This document shows, one piece after another, positions 37,225 to 48,712 of a stretch of DNA of 64,000 nucleotides. The DNA lies in NCBI GenBank assembly GCA_004154925.1, contig QJNS01000059.1:186001-250000 (forward strand), read 5' to 3'. Every line of letters starts with the position of its first letter. Positions within the stretch are counted from its first letter, which is position 1. This stretch comes from Monosporascus cannonballus. Taxonomy: Eukaryota; Ascomycota; Sordariomycetes; Xylariales. The position numbers were made by a program, and so were the translations under genes. The notes beneath the pieces were generated by a model. The model ran no database searches and was not told the origin of the DNA. It worked only from the letters and a program-made list of their open reading frames with translations.

Positions 37225-40200
37225 ATGGAGTACATCACAACTAAAACGCTGTTGCCCTCGAAAGCAGTCGAGCTGGTCAAGTTTGAAGAGTTCGTTAAGG
37301 AATTTAGCAAAGATTTCGACAAGAACTCAGATAAACTGCGGGCTCTACTGAACCTTCTGTTCATCCCGCGCTTCAAGCCTACTTTCAATCCCATCCCTAT
37401 TCCTCAAACGGATAGTCCCAATGACTCGGCGCTGGTCAGCACGCCGGCTGCAAAACCAGTGCGATACCCTATACGCATGTTTGACATAGCTACGGGAAAT
37501 CTGGTTGAGCGCCCCAGTATCGGAGTCACTGGGGAGTACTGCATTGTGTCTCACAGCTGGAAGGGCAGTGAGATCGAATACAGCTTTATCACCGATATGA
37601 AATCGTCAGATATCCAGAGGATCAAAGAACTTGCTGCTAGAGCTTCCATTGTGGAAGGGAGGACGACAGCGGTTGGGTACAGCGAGGATCAGCGAAGCGA
37701 TGTCCAGAAGATCAAGGACAAGTGCCGGGTGGAAATCGATGAACAAGAAATGTTTATCAGATTCCTCGCCTCTAATGTCTCGGGTGAGATGCCAAAGAGC
37801 GACGCAAGTGGCGACATCGTCAGGGGCTTGCTAGCCAGCCGATTGGGCGTCAAATCGGTCGAGGACGCTGTAAAAGGCGACCAAGATGCGAAGGCCGAAC
37901 GCCATATCAACGTGACGAACGCCAATGATTTCGAAAGCCTTGCCCGAGAGATGGAGGGCAAAGCCCTCAGCGCCAAGGGCCAAGTCAACCAAGCTGCGAA
38001 CGCAGAGAGTAGGGACGATGAACAGAGCCCTAGCATGGACGGAGCCGAGAAGGCTCAACCATCACGCGAAGCTTCGCAAGAGGACTTCAAATTCTTCCAG
38101 GAGAACAGCCACCTACGTGCCGCAGTTGATGAGATGCTCTCGTGCCTGGAACGATGGCGATCAGCCATCAAGATCGAGCAGTCCATCGAATGCGCCAAGA
38201 AAGTCTTCGATGAAAAGTTCTTTCCCACCTGCGAGAGGCGGTACTTGTGGCTCGACTCGTGCTGCATCGACAAGCGTAACTATAGCGAGGAGGTCGAGTC
38301 GTTCTCGCTCATGGGCGATTGGTACGCGCACGCCGAGTTCTGCCTGGTGCATTTGGACGAGAGTAACGAGCCGGAGGAGTGGATCCGTGAATGGGACATA
38401 TTGAGGAAGGACCGCTCGCGCAAACCCAATTACACAAGCTTCGGAGACATTGATAAAGAGAAGCCCCGGTGGGCCACGCGCGGGTGGACTCTCCAGGAGT
38501 TAATCCTCAGCAAGAACACCTTCTATGTTAACTCCGCATGGGGGCCCTTGAGTCGACCGGTTGAGAACCTTGGTCCCTACTACTATATCTGCCCGTTCAT
38601 TGAGCTGTACTGTTATACCGATGAGAGGGTACCTCAGGAAGTGGATGAGCTGCAGGGTTTCTGGGAGCTGGATGTACTGAAGGATATTATGAAGCGTGGA
38701 AATGCCAACGTAAGTTTTCAAGGTTCATCTTGTGGACGGTTACTGATAGCAACCACAGCTCAGGGACCGGAATGAGAACAGCCTCTTCACCTCCAACAAT
38801 GCGGATGAGGACGCCAGTAGAATTGAGGTAGCGCAAAAGTTGATCATTATTCTCGAAGACCTGGGAGTCCAGATGCCCAAGGATATCGACAGGGAGACTG
38901 CCACTTCTCGTATAGCCGAAGCCGTTTACTCTGCTACCAAGCGCCTGAGCGAAGAACAGGATAACGGAAACCGCGTCAACAAGACCCTGTTCAATATCTT
39001 CAAGGGCTATCTTCGAGAGTATGCGCCCGAGAAGTACTTTCCTAACGGAGGAAATGCCAAAGAAACTATCGACTTCTTGCTCAAGTGTCTAGTTGCCGAG
39101 GCGAGGGACCCAGTATTACGGGACAGAGAATACATCGCCAAGTTCAGCAACGTGAACAATCTGAGCAGCTGGCAAGAAGGCACTGTCCGGTCCAAGTTCC
39201 CCGCTGAGACGGTCATGTCACTGGCGACAAAAAGGGAAGTCACTTTCGGGCCGGATGCGGCATACTCGCTAATGGGTTTGTTTGATGTTCGATATCCCAC
39301 CTTTAAACCTGACGAACTCCCAAAGGCGCTGTCGCGGCTCATGGACGAGATCGTTATTTCATCCAATGATGTCTCTGTCTTCAATTGGACTGGAACAGAA
39401 TGGGCAAGCCCCATTCGTGGCCGGTCGCTGCACCCCTCGAGCCTGAAGGCGTTCAAGCTGCCAGACAATGCGAACAAGGAGCGGGCCGAGCTGGTGCAAA
39501 TCCGGATGCACGAGGTAATGGCTGCGTACGAAAATACCTTTACCATGCTCCGCGACGCTATCAACTTCGTCAAGAAGAAAGAGCAGAGAAACGTTCCTAT
39601 TGAATGGATTCAGGGAGTAATCCGGTTCGTCAAGAAGGCTCAGTTTGCCGCTCTCCAGCAGCAGCAGAGGAGTATCGGCAAGATCCTGGTGTACATCCAA
39701 AAGAATTGCGGCGACGTGCCTGCTCCACCTAAGAGTCAGGACAAGAAATCTGAGAAGTCGGGAACAGAGAGTGGTGAAAGCGGCTCCCTCCCGTTCGGAA
39801 TGCGGCCTCCACTCTCGATGACACCCTCGTTGCTTAAAGGCAAGATGTCTCTACCCATGTTTCCCGGGAAATCTAGCGAGTCTGAAGCCTCCTCGAAGAA
39901 AGGAATGGGATTTTCGAAACCGTCTTTCGGCAAATTTGGCAAAAGGGATTCTGAATCATCCAAGAGCCCTCCGGCCGAGACTGGAGCTCCAACTCCACTC
40001 TCGCCAACCATGAGTACGGCAGAGACGGTCGTTGACGAACCACGAGATCCATCATTGCCCGAGCCACAGTTGACAAAAGCGATCTGGAAACCACTGCACT
40101 CGCGTGTGATGGGCTTCATCAAAAGCATCACGCCTCAGGACGCGCATAACAGCGATGATGAAGACGAGGAAGACGAGAAATCGCCAGAAACACCTGCTGC

Positions 40201-41431
40201 TGAAGCTTTGCCGACTGAGTCAAACGCAACCCTACCGCCCGAGGTCCAAGAGGTTGTCGTCGACATCAGTGAAACTAAATATGCGAAGAGGGTCACTGGG
40301 ACAAACGGGATGGGAAGCACCATCTCGCCGAACCCGATCATCGTTAACAACTCGGGCATCGAAGGTATCTTCGACATCCAGCGCGTCATCATCAGGATGC
40401 TTGAGCCAGAGAAGCTGCGTGCCGCTATCCGCAAGGCCGCTAGCCGGCACCAGAAGATTACAGGCACGTGCACAATTAGCACGGGCTTCGCCATGGTTAC
40501 GGTCAAGTTTACGTGCGAGAAGCACACCCTGGAGAAGCAGCTCGATGTAGTCGAAACGGTTGAGAGAAAGGTCGTCGAAATGCAGAGGAGGGACCCCGAA
40601 GAGGAGGTGGACGCGGAGCTTTGGAAGGGAATCACCGCTACACACCTGACTCTGCCCCTGGGCGACAAGAAGGAATCCGCTGAACCTAGCAAAAAAGAGC
40701 AAGAGGGCAGAGACGCACTCGACGACGTCGACGACAAGGACCAAACCAAAGAGGAGAAAATGGTGAGCCGCATGATCAAGTTCATAGAGACGCCGGACCT
40801 CGAGTACGTCGCCGGCGAGTGGGTACTCGCGCGCTTCTCCAACACGCCCGGCGCCAAGTGGTTCCTGTGCCACTTCGAGCTGGGGGCGACGCACGAGTTC
40901 TACGGGTACCGCATCGCGGCCGACGAGATCAACTTCCACGATGCCTCGCCTGAACCGGGTCTGCTGAGTGTGTGGAACACGTACATGGCGCGCAAGAAGC
41001 GCAAGCTGTGCAAGATCCTAGAGACATATATCGACAGCCAGGACTGGGCCAATTCGGGCGTCGAGGTGCGCAAGGAGGGCATGAAGGTTGGTACGGAGAT
41101 GCTCAAGGAGGGCACGGGTCTGGCCAAGAGGGCGCTAAGCAGCTTGTCAGACGACCCGGGCAAGGATAGCGAGGGCCTTGATTTCGAGCGGGTCATGGAC
41201 CAGATTCTTGAGCATGGGAAGACGGCGGCGAAGCTGGCGGGACACTTCACCGTGTTAGCGGTGGGAGAGAAGCTCTTAGAGATGCACGCAGAGCGTCTTG
41301 AGAAGAATCTCAGCGCGTCCGTCATCAAGAGAACTCCGAAACGTCTCCGCGGTGCCGTGGAGAGCTTGAACGACAACAAGGACTTGCTGCCGGCCATGTT
41401 CCACTCGTCAAAGAGGGTCCACATGTTCTAA
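37225..41431 (+). CDS. HET-domain (heterokaryon incompatibility-like) protein, 1,385 residues
   Basis: Two exons, 37,225-38,709 and 38,759-41,431, joined by a 49-bp intron (GTAAGT...CACAG, phase 0). ATG at 37,225 is the first in frame. HET domain (PF06985) signatures: YCIVSHSWKG near residue 105, YLWLDSCCIDKRN near 339 and RWATRGWTLQELI near 415. The post-HET block AYSLMGLFDVRYPTF (about 665) and SNDVSVFNWTG are typical of large fungal HET proteins. About 235 residues separate the first two motifs, much more than usual, and include a Lys/Glu/Ala-rich stretch. Residues 815-920 are Ser/Pro-rich, about 960 is acidic (DDEDEEDEK), and the end is a basic, possibly amphipathic segment. HET proteins act in non-self recognition and can trigger cell death; the partner of this one is unknown. 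Confidence 0.9.
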
Positions 41432-41440
41432 TGGTGATAA

Positions 41441-41656
41441 GTAGACTGAAGCAGGATGAAAGAACGGCACTGGTGGAAGGATGGGCCTGCGACCCTTGGT
41501 TGGTACTCGATTCTTAATATGCTTGTTCTGATAATATCAGCTCCTGATTGGTATATATGTTCCGTTGTTATGCTACACCCGACAAAAGCAGTACACGTGC
41601 GATGGCACACACAATTCGCCTAATACAACACAACTGATGCCCCCCTATGTCTGATA
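41441..41656 (+). repeat. Copia-type LTR remnant, not RIPped
   Basis: The part 41,545-41,656 aligns with the Copia-B LTR: GGTATATATGTTCCGT, ACACGTGCGATGG and the end ACAACTGATGCCCCCCTATG then TCTGATA. The left part is diverged. GATAA occurs on both sides (41,436-41,440 and 41,657-41,661) and may be the target duplication, which would make this a 216-bp solo LTR. It begins within 10 bp of the HET stop codon and may form part of its 3' UTR. GC content is normal. Confidence 0.6.
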
Positions 41657-41984
41657 GATAATACTGCGCTAAGTTACCCCGGGATGCTAAGCCTAAAGGG
41701 CACTAATGCCATTTACGGCCTCGCTTCATGCAATTATGCGTGGATTCTTGAATGCCCTGACGTATCTCAGCACCTTCTCCACTGCGCATTTGATACTAAG
41801 CTCTATGATTCCCTGTGGTTAGTGGCGGGCGAACTGGAAGGCGATTTCTTCAAGTGTTCAACGTCCTATCTTCGGTGGCTGAAGTGATGCCAGCTTTCAT
41901 TGGCGTAAGGGGGCTTGGTGCGGTCAGTAAAGGCTCATGTGATCAGGGAGTCCACGATCAGCTTCTCTACGCCCGCCTCGGCTC
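41657..41984. other. Intergenic, no feature seen
   Basis: A 67-codon frame (41,684-41,887) exists but shows no recognisable protein features. Confidence 0.4.
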
Positions 41985-42360
41985 CTATTCAAGTCGACCC
42001 GTGGCTATGGCGCATCTCACTGTTGCTCAGACGGCGTCCAAATTGGGGCTCCAGTTTGGTCGTCAGATGGTGACTTCCTCCAAGGTAGAAGGACAGGTTA
42101 CCTCTTCTTGTGTCGATGAGCTGGGGATAGTCATGTTTTCGTGTGACGTTCACGTTACGCATTCGAAGAGAAAATATTCTACTGGTTCCCTCGCTTGACC
42201 ACAGGGGCATAGCTCCGACAAGACTGCCCCGATCTGATGTATGTACCCGTCCAGCCGTACGATTCGTAGCTGGACCAGCACCTTGGCTTCTCTCCGTGCG
42301 AGGGAGTCGTATAGTTTGCGGATGTGTGTTCCAGACATCGCTGCCTACTTCTCTGGAATG
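41985..42360 (-). pseudogene. LINE (Tad/I-type) C-terminal remnant
   Basis: The minus strand from 42,338 reads THIRKLYDSLARREAKVLVQ, LDGYIHQIGAVLSELCPCGQ and EPVEYFLFECVT, the RNase H end plus zinc-binding CxC...H/C tail of fungal non-LTR retrotransposons. After a frame change at about 42,160-42,195 it continues DTRRGNLSFYLGGS and LEPQFGRRLSNSEMRHSHG, the usual end of these proteins. It is 5' truncated, as LINEs often are. There is no RIP-type AT enrichment. Confidence 0.7.
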
Positions 42361-42907
42361 TTTTCCTATATCATACGGCAGCTTTCTGGTTGCTTGTCGT
42401 TCTGCTCTCGTAATTCTGAAGGGCGTAGATAACGCTCCGTAAAACTTCCTGTGTGGGGGGCTGTTCTAATACACTGACTGCCTCCTGATGCGTGATGCCG
42501 TTCGGCAGCTATGGCTTATACGTTCCCGTATATCGATCAGAGCAGGACTCCGCCCAACTCTAGGTCGAAGCTAAGAAGGCCATTGGCCAAAATCGTTTGG
42601 AATGTTACATAGACACTCCTGCGTTTTCCAATGAAGTCGAAGTGACTCGCATGATTCACTTGAAGCATAGTAATAGTCCCAACTAATGGCAGAGCCCATC
42701 AAAAGGGGGTAGTATGATATGTCTATGTATCTTGACCCTATAGCTAGTGGCTCCTAATTGTGGACATAATTTCGTTCTTCTCGACTTTAAGATGATGAAT
42801 ATATATGATTATGCAGCAAAACAAACCCGGATATTATTTGTATAAATTATGGGCTACTTCTCCTCGGCCTCCTACCCCTTGCAGCCAACATCCTCGCAAT
42901 CCCCGCC
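42361..42907. other. Intergenic, no feature seen
   Basis: Separates the LINE remnant from the 3' end of the transporter gene. I see no conserved coding or RNA feature. Confidence 0.5.
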
Positions 42908-44719
42908 CTAGAGCTGCGAGAACACCCTCGATTGGCCAATATCACCAACACCTACCACCAACACCACAGCGGCGACCAGCAGCAATGCGACACAGAGCAG
43001 GAAGACCGTTTGTCGGTGTTCTCCTAGACGAGTAATCGACGTCAGCTTTCCGAGGCCCACTTATCCTAGACGGAAACGAGATGAAAGTAAGAAAAGCGTG
43101 TTGATTGACTCACCCCCACGACCATTAGTAGTACACAGCGCGACGATGACGAACGCGAACAGCGGCACGTTCATGATGCCGTAGACGCTCGCGCGCCCGT
43201 TGTCGCTGACGACGGCGCTGCGGAGGGACGCCATGCTGGGCACGTAGACGCCGTTGCAGGCCTCGAAGACGAGGAACGCGACGAAGAGGTGCAGCTCGGC
43301 GCGCGCGAACGCGGCGACCAGGAAACCTGGCCCCCGCCAGGAAGAGCGCCACGGCCAAGAGGCGGGTCGGCGTTAGGACGGTGGCCACGTCGCGCTTCCA
43401 GGAGTGCTCGCTGTTGATATGACTGCTGTTACTGTCAATGTTATCCCCGCCACCGCTAACTGTATGAGAACACGAGTAGACCTCGGCGTCACCGTGGTGC
43501 CGGGCCAGCGCGTGGAAGAGCAGCGCGCCCAGGACCATGGTCGCCGTGAAGCAGGCGAAGGCGATGCCGTAGGGCACGGCGGCCGCCGCCGCGTCGGCGT
43601 CTTTGTCCGGGTGTTCCCTTGCGTGGGCTTCCTGGAGCGTGCCCCGCCAGAAGAACATCAGGACGAAGACGGTGCCCTCGAAGCAGCAGGAGACGAAGCT
43701 CAAGGTCCAGACCCGGACGTCCGTGAGCGAACCCCTGGCGGTCCCGGGGTCGCGGGCTTTTTGTTGTAGTGAGGGGTCCCCGGGCTCGCGTGAAGTCTCC
43801 ATTGCTGCGCGACCGTTCTTCCCTCCGGTGCCGAGGTTCTCGTTCCAAGTGTCGAGCATCAGAATGGCGGCATAAACGTCCAACACCTGTATGTATTTCC
43901 AATAAGCTTGCCAGCGACGGAATAGGGGTAAACAAGACACGAAAAAGTTCACACCGAGCAAGCAAACGAGCAAACTCACCATCCCAACTAAGAACGGGCC
44001 CGTGTTCGAGCCCAACGCAAGCACGACGCAATAGGCCAGGAAGCCCGCCGTGATAGTCATGATGCAGTTCGCAGTGGTCATGATGCCGAACACGGCGCTC
44101 AACCTGAAGCCGCTGCCGCCACCGCCACCTGCCTCGGGACCGAGCCCGCGCGCGTTGTACTCGGCGACCATCCAGCTCTCGAAGGCGGTCCAGAGCAGGG
44201 CGATGCCGACGCCGGCGGCGGCGCGGCCGGCAAACAAGACAGCAATGGCATCGACGAGCACGGACGCGGACGCCAGCGCGTGTACGCAGCAGAAGGCGAG
44301 GCAGGCGGCGTGGCGACCGAAGTGGTCCGCGAGCCACCCCGTCGCGAACGCCGTCGCGGCCGCCGAGGCGTAGGACATCGTATAGATCAGCGCCACCGTC
44401 GGCTCCGGAAGGCCTTTCTCGTCGCGCAGGAGGGTGTACATGTAGAGGCCCTAGGGATGGATGGGGTTAGTTAGTTCTCTATCTAGAGAGAGCAACAGGT
44501 AGACGAGCTCACCTGCAGCCATTCCGAGCCCATGACCAGGAGATACACCCGGAAGAACGTCATGCGGAGCTTCCGCGCCTCGCCATCGCGCTCGCAGCAC
44601 GTCTCCTCGTCGAGCCCTCTCCACCTCCTAAAGGACCTCAGAGTGGCTTTGTGTCCCGCGGCAAACGCCACCGTAGGTGCGAGTACCAGGAGTCCGATCC
44701 AGTAGATACTGAGGCCCAT
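42908..44719 (-). CDS. MFS_5-type transporter (molybdate-anion transporter-like), with apparent frameshift
   Basis: Three exons: 44,719-44,513, 44,450-43,114 and 43,023-42,908. Introns 44,512-44,451 (GTGAGC...CCTAG) and 43,113-43,024 (GTGAGT...TCTAG). Exon 1 starts MGLSIYWIGLLVLAP, a membrane segment. Exon 2 has the MFS loop WLADHFGRHAA and the family signature TAFESWMVAEYNARG, both typical of the MFS_5 (MFSD5/MOT2) group, then several hydrophobic helices. Exon 3 supplies a last helix, TVFLLCVALLLVAAVVLVVG. The frame breaks at a G5 run (43,331-43,335): upstream ends ALFLAG, downstream resumes PGFLVAAFARAEL one base out of register. The exon phases agree only if one base is surplus. It is either a sequencing/assembly error or a disabled gene. 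The substrate is inferred from the family only. Confidence 0.8.
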
Positions 44720-45327
44720 CTTCGGTATGATGTCCTGCAGCTTAGTTCGACTTATAAGTAAACCGTACCGCGGGAGATTTGGTCCCTGCCAGAGGCGAAT
44801 GGGATATGTTCTGTTTTTGAGAAGTCGTGACCCCTGATGATGGCGCATTCCTTGCGTCTAAGAGCGCGCCGCCCTGTGTTCAAGTCTAAGGGGGGCGAAT
44901 TGGTCGACATTCTTGTCGATGAATGTTTCACTCGTACCATCGTGTCAAATTCCATACTTGTGGGCCTGGTCTGGTAGGGAAACACACCATTCGTCCTCCT
45001 TCCTATGTGTATATTCTCACAGCTTCGCACTGCTGTTTCTGGTCAGATCGTTATACATGACAGTGCATGTTTGAAGGGAAGGGTGTGAATGGACGCCGCA
45101 TATAATGCCGGACAGGTTGATACGAATAGAGCTGCCAAGTGTGAGCTGTAAACCAATCAAGCAGTAGCAGGTCGATAAAGACCTAATACCTTACATCCAC
45201 TTCTCACAATTCAAGGGGTCGCCGTCAAGTACAAGCAGACAGCAATGGTATTATTCGTCAAATGAGATGGAGAATACTTCGACTCAAATGCGCCGGACGC
45301 CTCTTCTGTGCTATGTCGCCAACCCTT
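44720..45327. other. Intergenic (upstream of transporter, downstream of SSF1)
   Basis: 608 bp between the transporter start and the SSF1 stop. There are no convincing coding or RNA features. A GTTCAAGTC motif at 44,878-44,886 recalls a tRNA B box, but no cloverleaf can be drawn around it. Confidence 0.5.
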
Positions 45328-46798
45328 TCATGATCGCGAATTAGCAATCTCGGCCTCCTCATCCTCCCACTCATCCTCGTTCATGCCCTCATGTACGGCC
45401 TCCTCGGCATCGCCCGCTAAGTCCTCGGAATCGAACTCATCCTGCTCCATCATCTCGTCGAACAAGTCGCTGTTATTCCCATCCATGTCCACATCACTGT
45501 CCTCATCCTCGTCGCCTTCGCCCTTGCCACCTTGAGCAGACCTCTCTTTCTTCTTCCTCTCAACGTTAGCCTTCTGCTCTTTCCGCCTGGCATCCTTCTC
45601 CTGCTTCCTCTTCTCCCACCGCCGTTCCAGCTCCTGGGCCTCCTGGCGTGACTTGTGAATGTGCTCGTGCCACATGGTCTTGCCGGCGCAAAGACCCTCC
45701 TCGACCTTGGTCATGCGCAGCTTCATCCGCGGGCCGAGCTCGGTGAGCGTCACGCGGCGGCGTTCGAGCTTCTCGCCCCCCTCCTCGACGCCGTCGTCCC
45801 CGTTCTCTGCCATCGCGGCGCGTGTCTTGGCGGACAGCACCTTGCGCGGTGCGCTTTCCAGGACTTCTACTTCGGCGTCCGTGTCGATTTCGCTCCCGCT
45901 TGTGCCTCCATCCGTCATGTAGCCCTCGCCATTTTCGCCGCCGATCAGGTATTCTGAGATATCCTGAAGCTTTCCAAGATTCGGGATTCCGCCTTTCCTC
46001 GTCTTCTTCGTGTTTAGGAGCTTCTCGGCGGCATTCAGCCTCCGCAGGGGCTTGGACATGCCGGCGGGTTTCGTGGTGATGGCGTAGTGCCGGAAGTTCA
46101 ATACGAAAGAGCCATCATCGCCATCGCTTGCGGGCTCTCTATTGAGTAGAAGGACTCTCCGTATAGATCTGAGAGGCGTCGTCAGGGGGTTTATGCGGGG
46201 GAAGAGAGACTGGAAGACGGTTGTAGTGAGAGTCTCGAGATGCTTAGGAACTTTAGAGCTCGCATCCGAGTTAGGGGTAGTGATGTTATTCATAATAAGC
46301 TGGAAACATGTTAGCGGCCGGAATCTACGCGCGAAAGTTACGACTGGCGCATACCAATGGCGACGTCATATACTCCTTGCCTCCACCCTTGGGATGCCTC
46401 TGGGCTCTCCGGACGTCCTTGCATAAGGAGTATTTCTCTACCCTGAAATGTAACGTGGGTCCTCTCGGTGTAGTCGCGATCCGGAGGTTCGTGTTGCCGG
46501 ACTCGGATCTGGAGAATAGGAGGAGATGCGTGACACCCAAAGGTCCGGTCATGGTAACATAGTCTCGCAGACGATTGGCGCGTCGCTCCTTCAGACGACT
46601 TGCGGTCCCGGGCTCCATTACCATACGAACATCCTTAGCCAATTGACTAACACTCGATCCGACTTCGCCTGCGCCAATGCGAATGACCATGCTCTTAGGG
46701 TCTTGCGCTGCCGCTGCAGACCGGCCTGGCAGAGGAGCTTTATGCTTGGGATTTTTGGCGCCGACATGAGTGCGCTTTTTTGTTCGAGGTTTAGCCAT
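45328..46798 (-). CDS. SSF1: SSF1/Peter Pan homologue, Brix-domain 60S ribosome assembly factor
   Basis: Two exons, 46,798-46,355 and 46,299-45,328, with a 55-bp intron (GTATGC...CTAAC...TTCCAG, phase 0); 471 residues. It starts MAKPRTKKRTHVG, a basic N-terminus. The Brix domain runs through VMEPGTASRLKERR, MTGPLGVTHLLLFS, GPTLHFRVEKYSL, LTTTVFQSLFPRI and SIRRVLLLNRE, ending with the ELGPRMKLRMTKVEEGL motif typical of SSF1. The C-terminal third is Lys/Glu-rich coiled coil followed by an acidic tail. SSF1 acts in the nucleolus in 27S pre-rRNA processing for the large subunit. Divergent neighbour RRP3 also serves ribosome synthesis. Confidence 0.93.
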
Positions 46799-47146
46799 CG
46801 TGTGGGCGACTCTGACAAATAAGTAGCCCTACTGATGTTGTCGGCGGCAAGGAATCTATCACGACTCTAGACGTCACAGGTATATGTCGAGAAGATTACA
46901 ACTGGTAAGAGCTGGCCCTGGGAAATTTTGGCCGAATAGCTCCACAGGTAGCGGCAGAAAAAGATAAGGTTGACGCTAAGTTCGCTGTAAAGCGCGATTA
47001 GATAAGATCATGTGCGACACGATAAGACGAGATTAGAAGATAAGAGTGACTGTGATAGGAAAGGCGGTCAAATTTTTAGAGTCCTGCCCCTCCACCGACT
47101 CAGGACAATACTCAACTTCCTAGAAGTGTCTCAGAATATATCCGCG
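46799..47146. promoter_or_regulatory. Shared SSF1/RRP3 promoter with GATA cluster
   Basis: 348 bp between the two start codons. Four GATAAG sites lie within about 85 bp (46,963, 47,001, 47,021 and 47,039, all on the + strand), matching the HGATAR core of fungal GATA factors. GGAAATTTTGG at 46,921-46,931 and AAATTTTTAG at 47,070-47,079 resemble the RRPE element of ribosome-biogenesis genes. No strong TATA box is seen. Confidence 0.5.
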
Positions 47147-48712
47147 ATGTCTACCACCACCCTCAAACGACGAAAGATCACTCACGACCGGTTGTCACCC
47201 GAGTCGACCACCTTAGACGAGTCCGCCGAAGATATGGGATCCAATGGCACCTCGAGGCCTAAGACTTTCAAAGACCTGGGTATCATCGACGAGCTATGCG
47301 AGGCTTGTGAATCTCTCGGCTACAAGAACCCGACACCCATCCAGGCCCAGTCAATCCCCCTCGCCCTACAAAACCGAGATGTGATAGGTCTAGCAGAAAC
47401 GGGTAGTGGAAAGACTGCTGCCTTTGCATTGCCTATACTACAGGCGCTACTCGAGCATCCACAGCCCTACTTCGGTCTTGTTCTCGCGCCCACGAGAGAA
47501 CTGGCCCATCAGATAGGGCAGCAATTCGAGGCCTTGGGGAGCTTGATAGCTGTACGATGCACTGTGATCGTCGGTGGTCTGGATATGGTGCAACAGGCCA
47601 TCGCCCTAGGAAAGAAACCGCACATTATAGTCGCGACACCCGGACGTTGTAAGTCCCACCTTGTCCCGTTTGTCTTGATTGGGCGAGTCGACATAATATA
47701 GACCAAGCGTACTGATTCTAACTCTACAGTGCTCGACCATCTAGAGAAGACCAAGGGTTTCTCTCTGAGAAATCTCAAGTACCTAGTTATGGACGAAGCA
47801 GATCGCCTGCTAGATATGGACTTCGGCCCAATCCTCGACAAGATCCTCAAGTTCGTCCCACGAGAAAGAAGAACGTTCCTCTTCAGTGCCACTATGTCGT
47901 CCAAAGTCGAAAGTCTCCAGCGCGCTAGCTTGAAGGACCCCTTAAAAGTCTCCATCAGCACAAGCAAATACCAGACGGTATCGACGCTGATCCAGAAATA
48001 TCTCTTCATCCCTCATATGTACAAGGATGTGTACCTAACCTTCCTCGTCAACGAGTTTGCTGGCCAATCCGCCATCATCTTCGCGCGCACAGTCTACGAA
48101 ACCCAGCGGATAGCCATCCTGCTAAGGACTTTGGGCTTTGGTGCTATTCCCCTTCACGGCCAGCTATCTCAGTCCGCTCGTCTTGGAGCACTGAACAAGT
48201 TCAAGGCAGGCTCCCGGGACATCTTGGTCGCCACTGATGTTGCCGCAAGAGGTCTAGATATCCCAAGCGTAGATGTGGTGTTGAACTACGATCTCCCGCA
48301 AGACAGTAAAACTTACATCCACAGAGTTGGCCGAACGGCGCGTGCAGGAAAGAGCGGTCACGCCCTATCCATAGTTACGCAATACGATCTCGAGGTAAGC
48401 ACCTAAACCTTTACTAAATCATGGCCTCTGCACTACAGATTTATCCCAAACAGTCTACATTCCAGAAACTGCTAACTTCCGGAACAGATTTGGCTACGCA
48501 TAGAAGCCGCGCTGGGCAAGAAACTGCCGGAGCACGAGACCGACAAGGAGTCCGTCATGGTGTTCAAGCCACGCGTCGAGGAGGCGCAGCGGCACGCCAA
48601 GACGGAGATGAAGAACCTGCAGGAGGGTCGCGGTAAGAAGGGCGCGGTGCTGAAGGGCCGGAACCGCACCGGCAAGAGGCGCCACGACGATATGGACGCC
48701 GAGGAGGGCTAA
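47147..48712 (+). CDS. RRP3: ATP-dependent rRNA helicase RRP3 (DEAD-box)
   Basis: Three exons, 47,147-47,648, 47,730-48,394 and 48,488-48,712; introns GTAAGT...CTACAG (81 bp) and GTAAGC...AACAG (93 bp); 463 residues. DEAD-box motifs in order: Q motif [15 protein letters not shown], Walker [31 protein letters not shown] in [16 protein letters not shown] in [11 protein letters not shown], then helicase lobe 2 with [21 protein letters not shown] and [13 protein letters not shown]. The C-terminus is basic. Sequence and length fit fungal RRP3, needed for 18S rRNA maturation. ATG 47,147 is chosen because upstream in-frame residues (from 47,012) are not conserved-looking. Confidence 0.95.

Noticed and set aside
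40135..40939. 240- and 235-codon frames on the minus strand
   Set aside because: Antisense shadows of the HET gene's acidic and lysine-rich second exon.
44870..44900. Possible tRNA B box (GTTCAAGTC)
   Set aside because: No matching acceptor, D or anticodon arms can be drawn at the right distance.
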